A stretch of DNA of 64,000 bases from Pogostemon cablin (GCA_023678885.1 CM042962.1:19110336-19174335); one strand, 5' to 3'. Counted from the stretch's first letter, positions 45,061-57,559 are shown. Numbers and translations: made by a program. The notes: generated by a model not told the origin, from the sequence alone.

Positions 45061-46434
45061 TTTCGACTTACGTTTTTACTAAGTTTGGGGGTGTGCTATA
45101 CTTACCTCGTCTTATGAGCACTAAGGGTATGATTTTTCCTTTCGTTAGTTGTTTGTTTGTTAGGTGGTTGAATTTTGTAGCATATTAATACTTTAATCGG
45201 TGTTGGTATGTTGATTTTTTGCAACTTACCTAATATTTTGTGTGTTGTTTTTTTGTGTTTCCTTTGTTAGTAGTCGAATTTTTAATTTTTCATCTTTTTG
45301 ATTTTCTTGGTATCTCCTATTTTATTATTGATGAATTTGTGATGATAAGGTGTGCTTGAGCTTTCATGATAGAAAAGGTAAAAGAGGAGGAAAGACGAGT
45401 TCTACATTGAGGCTTTGACCAGATCGAGTTGAACAACTCGAGGAGCTCGTGAATGTTTTGAAGGATATATCAGGTGCCCTCGTTTTCTTATTCTAATTTT
45501 TATGTGTGCTTTTAATTCATAGAGTGGAAGGATTGAGTTTTTGGTTTTTGTGATCCATGTGAGCTTATATTTTTAAATTGTACTTAAAATTCATATGCTT
45601 TTGAAATTGATGAAGGAAGTGTACTTGACTTATATTGTGATATGAAGTTCTATGTATACTTATGGGATATTACTTACCATGAATGGTGCTCTGTTACTTG
45701 TTAAAAACTCATGTGAGATTTTGAGCCTCGTTGATCATGTACATAATCACATGCGATTTTTTTTCTGGTGAGTATCATTCTTGTGTGTGTATTCTAGAAC
45801 TTTCCTCTTGTCTTACTTGAGACTACATGTGTGTTAGATGATGGAGATGATTTTAGGCCATCTTTGAATTTATAAGTCACTTAGCCAAATAATTTCCTAC
45901 CGAATGATGTTTATCCGTAGTTAGCCTCGTTGAGCCTAAAAACCTCATTCTTTGGCAGCTTACGAGAAATAACCACTTTGAGCATCTGAATTTTTTAGCC
46001 TTAATTCTATCATGACGAGAATTAATGGCTTTTCAAAGTGTGTTGATGGAGTTTGATAACATCTTGGGAAGGAATGAAATTGGTGTTGAAGCAGTGATTG
46101 ATCATGAAATTGCATCTAAGGAAAAATCGTGGAGTAGTGCTTAAATCTAGTACTCCATTGAATCAAACACCTTAGGGTAGTGCTTAAATCTGGTACCCTA
46201 TGGAGGATGCGTGAGTTAGTGCCCGAAACTAGTACCTCAAGAAGAAAAAAAAGAGAAAAAGAAAAAGAAAAGAAGGAAAAATAAATTGTTGTGCTTAAAG
46301 AAAAAATCAAAGTGAAGGAGTTGAGGAGGATGTGTCCTTAATTGAAGTGAGTAAGAAGAATGAAAGATCATGATGGAGTGCATACTTGATTGATCCGAGT
46401 TTTGAGTCACTTATCCATATATTTCCTACCTTAA
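45061..46434 (+). other. Element B non-coding tail
   Basis: Begins with an internal CTAAGTTTGGGGGTG tract (45078). Contains the tail blocks TATCATTCTTGTGTGTGTA, GTCACTTAGCCAAATAATTT, TAGTTAGCCTCGTTGAGCC and a purine-rich run at 46236-46280. No gene. Resumes after element F at 51029. Confidence 0.6.
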
Positions 46435-47872
46435 TGATCAGTGTGAAATTCAACTAGATTTTAAGTGAATTTTTTTTGCTTTAATTCAATAATTGAGCAT
46501 GATTTTAATGAAAATACTATTAATTGTTTGATTATTTGGAGAAATGTATTTTTATTTATTTTTGCAGAAAAATGGGTGATTTTGATAAAAATGGATTCTA
46601 CAAGTGAAGAGGAAGATGTGAAAGAAAACGGAGCTCGATTTGGAGTTGAAACGAGCAACAATGGGCCCAAGGAATATTTATTATAAATCCTATTTTTGGT
46701 CCCATGAGCTAAATTATTCCACATTGATTACTTAACACATCACTCTATCACTACATGAACCCACTTGTCCCACATTGGAAACTCACTCAAATTTCTCTCA
46801 TCCTTACTACTATAAACACCCTCTTCCATGAAAGCCACCATAGAACAATTCTCCACCCATCAAATTCCATTAAATTGTATCATTTCAAGATTCAATAGTT
46901 GAGAGGACTTTTAAGTAAGACCTCCAAAGTTGAGATCCCTCCCCCTTTCAGGGCGAGGGATCCGTAGTTTTAAATATTTTTCTAGATTAGGATTTCATTT
47001 GCTTTCCAAGAAGGTGGGGGCACAAAGGAAAGGATGAGCTTGGTGGATGTAAAAACTTCATTCGGTGAAATCTAATCTTACTATTATCTTTTTATTTTCT
47101 ATGTTTTGGGTGTTTAAGTGATGTTTATATTATGGATTAATTTGTGATATTATTTAAATTTTGATCCCGACTTTGATTAGTTTCATTTATGGATGCTTAA
47201 TTGTTTAATCTATATGTTTGATTTATGTGATTAATTATCTAGTGCATGTGGTTAGAACGAGAGTTCAATTATTTATCTTAGGAATTATTGAATCATTTCA
47301 TAATGTGGGTTATTTAGATTAATGTGGAAAGAGTTGTAGACGACCTCTCATGTTTAGAACTACATAAGTGGACACTAGAGAGGTTAGATCGAGAGGTCAA
47401 TTAATCTAGTGAGGGGAACCCAACCTTAGTGAATTCATAGTACCTAGAAAGGGAATATTACCTATGATTTAGTACCTTTTAGGGAACTCATACGTGTAAT
47501 TAGTACCTATTGGGAGGTGTTTGCTATGGTATCGATCTTATGTGCTATTTTGGGTTCTTTATAAGGACCTACATCCTCTTCATCTCTAGAGAGAGTTTAG
47601 GTGAAATTTGTGATCGATCTTACTATGATAGCTTAAATTGGGAGGCAATTAGATGTGTTACATGATTGATTCATTTGAAGTGCATCATGAAAACTTCCTT
47701 TACATTGAAAATTCCAAAAATATTATAATTAGCTTCTTTTCTTGTTTCTATTATCTCTCTTTTCGGTCGTCCCTAACTAATACGAAACTATAACTTGAAG
47801 GCCATAAATCCTAAATTCCCTTGGGTTCGATAAATTCTTTAATTGGTCATCCCGACTATTAATGACCAATCA
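46435..47872 (+). repeat. Element F 5' LTR
   Basis: 1438 bp; ACTATAAACACCC core-promoter-like stretch near 46810; ends GACCAATCA. The ORF at 46465-46686 is chance. Confidence 0.9.
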
Positions 47873-47874
47873 AA

Positions 47875-47892
47875 CGACGCTGTTGCCGGGGA
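47875..47892 (+). promoter_or_regulatory. Primer-binding site, element F
   Basis: CGACGCTGTTGCCGGGGA, tRNA-Asp-type with three mismatches at its 5' part. Confidence 0.75.
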
Positions 47893-49461
47893 ATTTAGTT
47901 GTATTTGTGACTTCGGGGTTTTGTTAAGTGTTAGGATAGGGATATTTTTTCTTTGATTTGTTTTTTGTTTTATGGTTGTGTTTGTAGGGACGAAAGCATG
48001 GTGTCATGGTATTGGCCTTGAAGAGCAAAGGAGTGGTGCAAATTGAGGTAACGAATATTTTCTCAACTTAAATTCGACTTTGCCTAATTTAAGTTTGGGG
48101 GGTATGTTCTCTTTGTTACTTGACTTTTCTAAGGTTTGAATTATAAAAAATACATCATTGAACTCCTACTTGAGCATATTGCACCAGCGCACGTTTAAGT
48201 TCTTACTCTTTTCTTTGGCACACTTTTTCTCCTTTCTTTGTTTTTGTTTTCAATAAGGAGAAAATCTTTCTTAGCTCTCTTGTGCTTCATTGTGAGAAAT
48301 TTTGAGACTGATATTTGATTGAAACTTGTGACTTGATGGATTTTTGTTTGTGTACTTGTTGAGTTATAGTTTGTGCTTGCTTTGTGTTTCTTTCACTACC
48401 ACAAGCCCGTGAGCTTTTTGAGCCTTTAAATCATGAAATCAAAGGGTTTTTCCTTTCTCGTGTGTGCATCATTCTTTTGTGTGCATTCTAGAACTTGTCA
48501 TTGTGTCTTCTTGAAGCTATATGTGTATGAAGATTGTTGGAAATAACTTAAGGCCATCGTTGTTTTGACGAGTCACTTAGCCAAATTTATCCTACCAAAT
48601 GAAATCATTTTGTAGTTTACCCCTTTGAGTTTATTATCCTTATTTCTTTGGCAACTTATAAATTTAGTCATTGTTATCCATATTTTATATCCTAATCACC
48701 TTTGTCGATTAGTAGAGGAATAATGGGGATGAAGTGGTTGAATTGAGCTTACAAGAAAGTTTGGAAAGAGAGAAATGGTGAAAGTGCAAGAAAAGAGGGA
48801 GAAAAGATGAAAAAGAAAAAAAAATGGAGGTTGTGTGAAAAGAAAATTTGAGTGAAGCTTGTATAAAAGAAGCATAAACGAGCTCTACTAGAAAAATGGA
48901 AAGAGATCCCTTGTGAAAAAGAGAGAGAAAAAAACTCAATAGTGGAAAAAAAAAAAAGGATTCGTTGGTGTGTCGGATGGAAGATTACATTTTTCTTTAG
49001 GTGAAAAGAAAAAAGAGAGGATGAGAGTTGAAGTGATCAATCAACTTTAAATTCTCTACTAATTATGAACTTACTTTTCCTAAATATTTTCCTATCCAAG
49101 ACCAAAGAGCCTACATTACAACCCCATATAAAGACCTTTTTGATTCAATGATTAACACATACAAGTGGTAGAGAGTTTAGACCTTTGGCAAGCATATGGT
49201 AATGACATGCATTTGAATTGATTTTTGAGAGTATACACTTCTCCCATACACCCCTTGAGTGTGAGAATGAAAAACAAAATTTAGAGAAGAGTAGTGGAAG
49301 TTTCACTAGCTTGCATATTTTTTAAGCTTAACTTGTATGCATTTAAATTGACGTCTTGTCGCTTGTTTTGATTGATTGAAATGGCTTTGAAATGATTCAA
49401 TCTCATTGATATCTTGATTCAATTCTAGGTGAATTCCCCTTCTCGTTCTTTCTTTTCTTTC
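47893..49461 (+). other. Element F internal non-coding region
   Basis: Passes directly from the primer region to post-pol sequence: TTTAAGTTTGGGGGGT at 48088, then tail blocks CATTCTTTTGTGTGCATTCT, AGTCACTTAGCCAAATTTAT, GTAGTTTACCCCTTTGAG, a purine-rich run 48770-48960 and CCAAAGAGCCTACATTACAA. No ORF with recognisable content. Confidence 0.75.
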
Positions 49462-49499
49462 GTTGCTCGAGGACGAGCAACACTTTAAGTTTGGGGGTT
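49462..49499 (+). promoter_or_regulatory. Hairpin and polypurine tract, element F
   Basis: GTTGCTCG AGGA CGAGCAAC is a perfect 8-bp stem with a 4-base loop, followed by ACTTTAAGTTTGGGGGTT, which ends at the 3' LTR. Confidence 0.8.
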
Positions 49500-51023
49500 T
49501 GATCGGTGTGAAATTCACCTAGATTTTAAGTGTATTTTTGTGGCTTTAATTTAATAATTGAGCATGATTTTATTGAAAATACTATTAATTGCTTAATCAT
49601 TTGAAGAAAGGTATTTTTGTTTATTTTTCAGAAAATGGGTGATTTTGATAAAAATGGATTCTACAAGTGAAGAGGAAGATGAGGAAGAAAATGAAGCTCG
49701 ATTTGGAGTTGAAACGAGCAAGAGCGGGCCAAAAAAAATTGGTTATAAATCCCATTTTTGGTCTCATGAGCTAAATTATCTCACATTGATTATTTACCAC
49801 AAATTCCTCTCACTCTACCACTACATGTACCCACTTGTCCCAAATTAGAAACTTACTCAAATTTCTCTCATCCTTACTACTATAAACACCCTCTTCCATG
49901 AATGCCACCATAGAACAATTCTCCACCCATCAAATTCCATTAAATTGAATCAGTTCAAGATTCAATAGTTGAGAGGGCTTTTAAGTAAGACCTCCATAGT
50001 TTAGATCCCATCAAATTCCATTAAATTGAATCAGTTCAAGATTCAATAGTTGAGAGGGCTTTTAAGTAAGACCTCCATAGTTTAGATCCCTCCCCCTTTC
50101 AGGGCGAGGGATCGGTAGTTTTAAATGTTTTTCTAGATTAGGATTTTATTTGCTTTCCAAGAAGATGGGGACACCAAGGAAAGGATGAGCTTGGTGGATA
50201 TAAAAACTTCATTCAGTGAAATCGAATCCTACTATTATTTTTTATTTTCTATGTTTTGGATGTTTAAGTGATGTTTAGATTATGGATTAATTTGTGATAT
50301 TATTTAAATTGTGATCCCAGCTTTGATTAGTTTCATTTATGGATACTTAATTGCTTAATCTATATGTTTGATTTGTGTGGTTAATTATCTAGTGCATGTG
50401 GTTAGAACGAGAGTTCAGTTATGTGTCTTAGGAATTAATTGAATCATTTCATCATGTGGGTTATGTGGATTACTGTGGGAAGAGTTGGAGATGACCTCTC
50501 ATGTTTATAATTACATAAGTGGACACTAGAGAGGTTAGATCGAGAGGTCAATTAATCTAGTGAGGGGAACCCAACCTTAGTGAATTCATAGTACCTAGAA
50601 AGGGAATATTACCTATGATTTAGTACCTTTTAGGGAACTCGTACGTGTAATTAGTACCTATTGGAAGGTGTTCGCTATGGTATCAATCATATGTTCTATT
50701 TTGGGGTCTTTATAAGGGCCTACATCCTCTTCATCTCGAGAGAGAGTTTAGGTGGAATTTGTGATCGCTCTTACTATGATAGATTAAATTGGGAGGCAAT
50801 TAGATGTGTTACATGATTGATTCATTTGAAGTGTATCATGAAAACTTCCTTTACATTGAAAATTCCAAAAATATTTTAATTAGTTTCTTTTCTTGTTTCT
50901 ATTATCTCTCTTCTCGGTCGTCCCTAACTAATAGGAGACTATAACTTGAAGGTCATAAATCCTAAATTCCCTTGGGTTCGATAAATTCTTTAATTGGTCA
51001 TCCCGACTATTAACGACCAATCA
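49500..51023 (+). repeat. Element F 3' LTR with 81-bp duplication
   Basis: 1524 bp. Sequence 49928-50008 is repeated almost exactly at 50009-50089 (starting CATCAAATTCCATTAAATTG); the 5' LTR has one copy. This accounts for nearly all of the length difference. Confidence 0.9.
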
Positions 51024-51145
51024 CTTAACCAAAGAGCCAACATTACATTCAAAAGAAAAGTCCTTTTTTATCCCATTGTCGAATCATACTTTTAGTGGTG
51101 GAGAGTTTGAGACTTTTGGCAAGCTTAAGGTTACGCATGCACTTG

Positions 51146-52846
51146 AATTGTTGTGCCCGTATAGAATATTTTACTTTATCAGAATAGACTATTTTACGAT
51201 AATCCGAATAGAATGTTTGGATAAAATTATTTTTATAATGCGGTTATTCGAATAGAATTATAGTTGATTATCTTAATAGATATTGAACGTTGTTTATCCA
51301 AATAGTTCAGGTTGCCTAAGTATTGAAATATTCTGAACTTTATTCGAATAATATTTTTTTACTTTATCTAACACGATAATTCAAATAGGTCATGCATTAG
51401 TTACTTTGTGCTTTAACTTCTATTCGGGCTTTGTTAATATCGACAATTTTTTTTCTTTTATTCTATCTATGTTAATTTGAGTATATAATTATTCTACTCA
51501 ATTTCCTTTCTTTCTATTAATAAAATTTTACTTTCTTCAGTCAATTTTCAATTTCTTTAAATTTTTATTTTTTTTATGAAACTGAAATAGTAGGTATTTC
51601 ATAATTTCTATCAAAGTTTATTATAATTTAATATTTAAATATTAATTTAAATATTAAATAAGAGTTGATATCATGTGCATCCAATGCACACGTGCTTTCA
51701 TATGTGTATAGATTTTTATTCAATAGTGTATTTATGTTTTCTAGTACTTGTATAATTTTTTTACTTTCAGTTTTTTATTAAAAAAACTAATAGAAAATTT
51801 GCTAATAAAGTGTTACATTTTTATTCATCAGTTCATATTTTTATTTATAAGTGCATAAATTTTTTAAAGTGTGTGCACTGTGCACCTGGGTGCATAGAAT
51901 TATTTGCCATTAAATGTTAATGAAATTTTGTTATATTAAATATTAATATTCATTTTATAATTTTATACATATAAATTCTCATTAAATATTGTCAATCTAA
52001 AAATAAATCAATTTTATTTTTGTATTTTTTTTTTCATTCTGTCAATTAAATAAAAAGTATTTTATTTTAATTTGGTTCGACAAAATTCTTTTATCAATCA
52101 GTGTTTTTATAACCGGATCGAAAATCAAATCGGTGAGGACAATGATTCGAGATTCAATCGATCGGACCGGTTCAACCAGAAAATTTTATTTTATATTTTT
52201 AATTATATTTTAGTATAATCAAAAAAATTATATAATTAATAAATTTATTAATAAAACATAAATTTTGAAAGCCTCCAAGCCCAAAGCCCACTTCATATTT
52301 GTTTTAGCCTTTTATCCATAAAGTCCAATAAACCACTGATAAATTTTATATCAACACAATTTAAATCACATTTAGGCAAGGTTTAAAATATCGATATTGT
52401 TAAAAATATCGATACCTCAAATTTACGGATATATCGAATATCGATTTCGATATCGGCAAAAATTAAAAAAATTACCGAAACGTGAAAAAAAAGAGTTAAT
52501 TATTTAACTTTGCAATATAATTTAACTAATTTAAATATATAAATAAAATTTAAAATTTCAATAAAACTCGTAATATATGATAAGCAAATCAATTACAACA
52601 TATTTAAATAGTCTAAAATCTAAATCTCAATAAAACTCATAACATATGATAAGCACATCAATTTCAACATATTTAAATAGTCTAAAGTCATATAATACTT
52701 AATAACTAATATCTAAATGATAATTTATGATACTCAAATGTAAAACATGTGATGTCATCTTGATCTAAACAATATTGGTATTAGCTCATCGAATTAGAGA
52801 AAATTTTGAAAGTTGTTCTGAATTTGCCAGTAGTATTGTTATGTAC
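51146..52846. other. AT-rich intergenic DNA with small repeats
   Basis: No gene. 51660-51915 has diverged inverted ends (ATCATGTGCATCCAATGCAC and GTGCACCTGGGTGCATAGAA), so it may be a short transposon. 52085-52190 has GATCGGACCGGTTCAACC, a common plant repeat. 52380-52500 holds ATATCGAT-rich inverted words like those at 12794. Confidence 0.4.
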
Positions 52847-55413
52847 TAATGAGAGATATTTTCACCTAAATTTTAGTGTCTTTTTGCGTTTATTTTCGTA
52901 TTAGTTTATCCGTATTTATGTATATTTTGGTGAAATTATGTGTTTTTATAGAAATGTGTGAGAATGAGCTTAAATGTATGTAAAACAGGTGAAAATGGAG
53001 CAAAAACGGAGAAGGGAGATAAAACGGAAGAAGAAAAAAGGGAACAGCTACACGAGCCGTGTCTAGTACACGGCCTTATAAGAGTTTGCCATCCATTGGA
53101 TCTACCTTCATCCCACCATCAAAAACTTCATCCAATTGAGGAAAAGAAGCAAGGAAGAAAGGAAGATTGCAAGGGGAAGAAGAAGATTACCATTGGAAGC
53201 ATCCAAGGGAGTTTTCATTCAACTTTTGTGTTGAATCCTATTGTTTATCATGTTTTGTAAGGATCTTAATGTCTATGTTTAAAACACACTTGTGAGATTA
53301 GCAACATGAGAGTTGTTGGATAATTTTGGGGATTTGTGTGTTTTAATTCATATGTTGATTGGGTAAATGGATTTTCTATCATTGATGTTTGAGATCTTGA
53401 GGTTTGTGATGGTTTGTGTGTTTAGTTGTTCTAAATATGTGATTAGATTGAGAAATCAATTATATGTTTAGGATAATTGAGTGAATAATTTCATCAAACA
53501 CTTCATGTGCATTATAAATTGTAAAGAGATTGAGAAATCATTTAGAATTTAGAACCCTTTGATAGAACATGTGATTGGTTTGATCGAGAGGTTGATTAAT
53601 TGTGTGAAGAGACTCTTATTTCAAGCTTAGTACCTAGTTGGAATTGTTTGAGTGAGAACCAATCCGTTGAGCTATTCGATATTCATGTCCTATCCATCTC
53701 GAGAGGAAGTTTAGGTGAACTTAGTGTTGGCCCTTGATCCTATATCCATGATACATATGGATCTGATTCATAATTCCTAGAATTACCACTTCTTGATTGT
53801 TGTTAATCTCACTTTTACTTAACTTGGAAAAACACCCTTCGTCCATCTATATTTATTTAATTGATCATTGCTTGCTTCGATTGATTTAATTTTCATATTT
53901 GAACAACCTATTCATTGTTGATTTGTCTCTACAAAATTGTAAGAAACGTGATATTGCTTAAGCTCTAGTACCTACCTCCCTGTGGTTCGATAAATTGTTG
54001 AATTGGTCATCCCAACTACAAAATGGTTAATCATGTACTGGCATCAGAAAATGCTACACGCCCAGGTCACGGGCGAGTTCCGTGCAAGGGTCGTACTGTG
54101 CGCAGCTACACGCCCCTTGTACCGCGCACGGGCCTGTAAGAATATGTTGTGCGCGGACGTCAGAAATCACAACACGGCCACCCCTGTGGCAGTGTACCGT
54201 GCACGAGCCGTGCGCTGTTCGAAGATCGTCGTTGACCAGAAGCCCTAAACACGACTCGGGCCGTGTACTGAACTCGAGCCGTGTAGGTGCTAAAATTTAG
54301 AAAAATTCCAGATTCCTTCTAGAAGATCTCCAAGGGTATAAGTACCACTCCATTCAACATTTGTAGATATGAGATCCGAAATTCACAGCTGCACACACAC
54401 ATCACACACAATTCTCTACATTTCACACCATCATCTTCATCCATTCTTCATCCATATCATCTATCTTCATCCCACCATCAAAACCTTCATCCAATTGAGG
54501 AAAAGAAGCAAGGAAGAGAGGAGAATTGAAAGGGAAGATAGAAGATCACCATTGGAGGCATCCAAGGGAGTTTTCATCCAACCTTTGTATTGAAACCTTA
54601 TTGTTCATCATGTTTTGTAAGGATCTTAATATCTATATTGATTTCCTTTTAAATATGGTTGGCTAATCTCCCTTGTAAGATTAGCAACATGAGAGTTGTT
54701 GAATAATTATGGGATTTTATGTATTTTAATTCATATGTTGATTGGGTAAATAGATTTTCTATCATTGATGTTTGAGATCTTGAGGTTTGTGATGGTTTAT
54801 GTGTTTAGTTGTTCTAAATATGTGATTAGATTGAGAAATCAATTATATGTTTAGGATAATTGAGTGAATCATTTCATCAAACACTTCATGTGCATTATAA
54901 ATTGTAAAGAGATTGAGAAATACTTTAGAATTTAGAACCCTTTGATAGAAGTTGTGATTGGTTTGATATAGAGGTTGATTAATTGTGTGAAGAGACTCTC
55001 ATTTCAAGCTTAGTACCTAGTTGGAATTGTTTGAGTTAGAACCAATCCGTTGAGCTAATCGAGATTCATATTCTATCCATCTCGAGAGGGAGTTTAGGTG
55101 AACTTAGTGTTGGCCCTTGACCCTATATCCATGATACATATGAATTTGATATATAATTCCTAGAATTTCCACTTGATTGTTGATAATCTCACTTTTACTT
55201 AACTTGGAAAAACACCCTTCATCCATCTATTTTTATTTGATTGATCATTACTTGCTTCGATTGATTTAATTTTCTTGTTTGAACAACCTATCTATTGTTG
55301 ATTCGTCTCTATAAAATCGCAAGAAACGTGATATCGCTTAAGCTCTAGTACTTACATCCCTGTGGTTCGATAAATTGTTAAATTGGTCATCCCAACTACA
55401 AAATGACTAATCA
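52847..55413 (+). repeat. Element E 5' LTR with a second LTR piece inside
   Basis: 52847-53089 is LTR start (TG mutated to TA). 53090-54033 is the 3' half of an LTR, ending GGTTAATCA. 54034-55413 is the rest of an LTR, starting TGTACTGGCATCAG and ending GACTAATCA. TGTAC stands at 52842-52846 and at 54034-54038, so 52847-54033 can also be read as a solo LTR with an internal deletion. Short ORFs inside are chance. Confidence 0.65.
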
Positions 55414-57271
55414 GACATGGCTCAATTCGTTGGATACGTTCGCTTCTCCACAAGAAGATCATCAATGGAAACTAAAAGGGTAAGTCCCACCACTTTGTGC
55501 AAACTTAACTCGAAACTCTTGTTTAAATTTAAGTTTGGGGGGAGAGTGTGTGGTGCGACTCACCACTTGTGTGTGATTCTTGTAAAATTGAGTACGTGGT
55601 GTGACTCACCACTTGTGTGTGATTCTTGTAAAATTGACCCAATTTTAAAAATTTTCTCATGAGTTTTGGTATATTTTGGTCCGATTGGTTGTGTTGAAGT
55701 GCATGATAATCCATATTTTTGATGAAATTGTTGAGCTAATAGTTTTGTCGAGCATGTATGAAGGGAATTGGAAGCATGAATTGAGCTCGGAGCTAAAAAC
55801 TTTTACTACCAAATGTCTATTGAGGGAGTTCACTCTATTCTTTACCACTTTTATTAACTTGACATGTTTTGATGTTGATTTGGATTGATGTGATTAGCAT
55901 GCTACTTCATGTGTTATGTTTGTGGGAGGTTTACTTTCGTAATTTAGAATTTCCTTTTCAATCAAAGATGGGAATGATTGTGAGCTTAATTGTTATGGAT
56001 GATTTGAATGTGTGTTTCATTGTTTTATGATGGTGATTTTTATTCTTGCATGTTATATATTTTTTTTGTTTCTTGTTTGTTGTGTCTTTATTTTATGTTT
56101 TGTGTGTATTTTCATTTCTTGTTTAAGGATTGTTTGGTGGTTTGTTTTTGGATGTCGTGAGTCATTTTTGAATGTAAGTGATGACATGTTGTGGTGATAA
56201 GTAATGACAAGATATGATTAAGAATCTCTACACTTTCAAATTGTGACATGTTTTAATTAACTTGTTAAATTTTGAGATGAATGTGGTGAAATAAGTTCCT
56301 TAAAGTCTAAGCATAACCTTGTACATATTTGAGTCTTAACCGTGCATACATGGTATTTTTCCTTCATGAGTGGATTGGCTGTGTTTGATAAGCTAGAACT
56401 TGCTCAAGGACTATAGGAATGAACCCGATTAGTAGAGGTTAATGACATGATCTAAGGTCATCCTTGTTATTAAAAGTCATTGTCATATATTTCCCTACCA
56501 TGAACATCATCCCTAGTTAGCCACTTTGAGCCTTTAAGCCTTTTTCTTGTGAATTTAGCACATTACAAGCCTTAATTACCCACATGAGCCTTATATATTC
56601 ACCTTTTGTGAGAGTGATTGAGGAGATGGTAACTAGAAAGGTTGAAAAAGGCACAAGAAAGAATGGACATGCAACCTTAAAACAAGAAAATGAGCAAAGC
56701 AACAACATGCTCAAGAAATCAAAAAATTCAAAGAAAGGAAGCATGAATCAAAAGAAGCTCAATCCAAGAAAAGTTAATGAATAGTGCTTGAGATTTCCAA
56801 AGATAAGAAAGGAAGAAGGAAAAGTGAAGAAGTTGAGGAAGTTGATCGTCTCTTCGATTACTTACACTTGTTTAGTCACTATTACTTATATTTTTCCTAC
56901 CCTACCAAAAAGCCTATCATTACATCCTAATTAAAGACCTTTTTGATCATTAATGAAAACTTTGGTGGTTTGTGAATGTAGTCCACGAGAAAGCTTATAG
57001 CGAGGCGAGCCAATCGATTGATGAGTATTGTTTTACCACTTAAAGAGTGTTGAGTGACATTTATAACCTATGTGAGGCTTGGACTAAAAGGGACTATATT
57101 ACACTATTATTCTCTTTGAATTGAACTTGTTAATATTTTTTGCATGTCATGAGTTTAATGTTGTAGGATGACTTAGCATACTTTGTAGATCTTTTTATTA
57201 TTGATGTGTTATTACTTATGTTCTTTTAGTGTTTTCCTAGGTGAAAATCTCACCCTTTGGTTTTTATTTTC
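55414..57271 (+). other. Element E internal region (post-pol only)
   Basis: Starts GACATGGCTCAATTCGTTGG, matching 62283-62304 of element D after pol. Internal tract TTTAAGTTTGGGGGGA at 55528-55543, then a 46-bp direct duplication (TGGTGYGACTCACCACTTGT at 55551 and 55597), then tail blocks parallel to C and D. No gene. Confidence 0.7.
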
Positions 57272-57308
57272 GTTGTTCGGGGACGCACAACACTTTAAGT
57301 TTGGGGTG
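57272..57308 (+). promoter_or_regulatory. Hairpin and polypurine tract, element E
   Basis: GTTGT (57272-57276) pairs with ACAAC (57287-57291), then ACTTTAAGTTTGGGGTG, ending at the 3' LTR. Confidence 0.75.
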
Positions 57309-57559
57309 TGATGAATGATATTTTCACCTAGATTTTAGTGTCTTTTTGCGTTTATTTTTGTATTAGTTTATCCGTATTTATGTATATTTTGGTGGTGTTA
57401 TGTGTTTTTATAGAAATGTGTGAGAATGAGCTTAAATACATATAAAACAGGTGAAAATGGAGCAAAAAGGGAAAAGGGAGATAAAATGGAAGAAGAAAAA
57501 CAGGGAACAACTACACGAGCCGTGTCCAGTACACGGCCCTATATGAGTTGGCCGTGTAC
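57309..57559 (+). repeat. Element E 3' LTR, start only
   Basis: TGATGAATGATATTTTCACC to GGCCGTGTAC, then interrupted by the LTR of element D. The remaining part would lie beyond element D, outside the window. Confidence 0.8.

Larger units (their letters stand above)
46435..51023 (+). mobile_element. Element F: coding-free LTR derivative (LARD-like)
   Basis: 4.6 kb, LTRs TGATCAGTG/TGATCGGTG...CCAATCA, primer site, and a 1.6-kb internal region without gag or pol. A perfect 5-bp duplication CTTAA flanks it (46430-46434 and 51024-51028). It interrupts the tail of element B: the sequences on both sides join into the expected tail order. It must have moved with proteins from a partner. Confidence 0.9.
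31563..51145 (+). mobile_element. Element B: Athila-like gypsy, gutted and nested
   Basis: Starts inside the minus-strand copia LTR. Parts: 5' LTR 31563-33190, primer site 33197-33214, gag start 33362-33525, [CACTA 33526-38226], gag rest 38227-39357, linker repeats to ~39765, [copia 39766-44843], end-of-pol remnant 44844-45060, tail 45061-46434, [element F 46435-51023], tail remainder 51029-51145. Protease, RT, RNase H, integrase and the 3' LTR are missing. The subfamily differs from element C. Confidence 0.75.
52847..57559 (+). mobile_element. Element E: Athila derivative without coding
   Basis: Composite 5' LTR 52847-55413, internal 55414-57308, and a 3' LTR start 57309-57559, cut by element D. 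No primer site, gag or pol. The first ~240 bp of the two LTRs are most similar to each other (AAATGTGTGAGAATGAGCTT, GGAACARCTACACGAGCCGT), which supports reading them as the two ends of one element. The third LTR-like part is inserted in the 5' copy. Confidence 0.7.

Noticed and set aside
46465..46686. Possible small protein in element F LTRs (MDSTSEEED...)
   Set aside because: Present in both LTRs (46591 and 49651) but lies in LTR sequence and ends differently in the two copies; no sign of conservation as protein.
52847..54033. Simple solo LTR with TGTAC duplication
   Set aside because: Possible, but its left flank is not LTR while its right flank is, and its first 240 bp match the 3' LTR start of element E best; the composite-LTR reading was preferred and both are reported.
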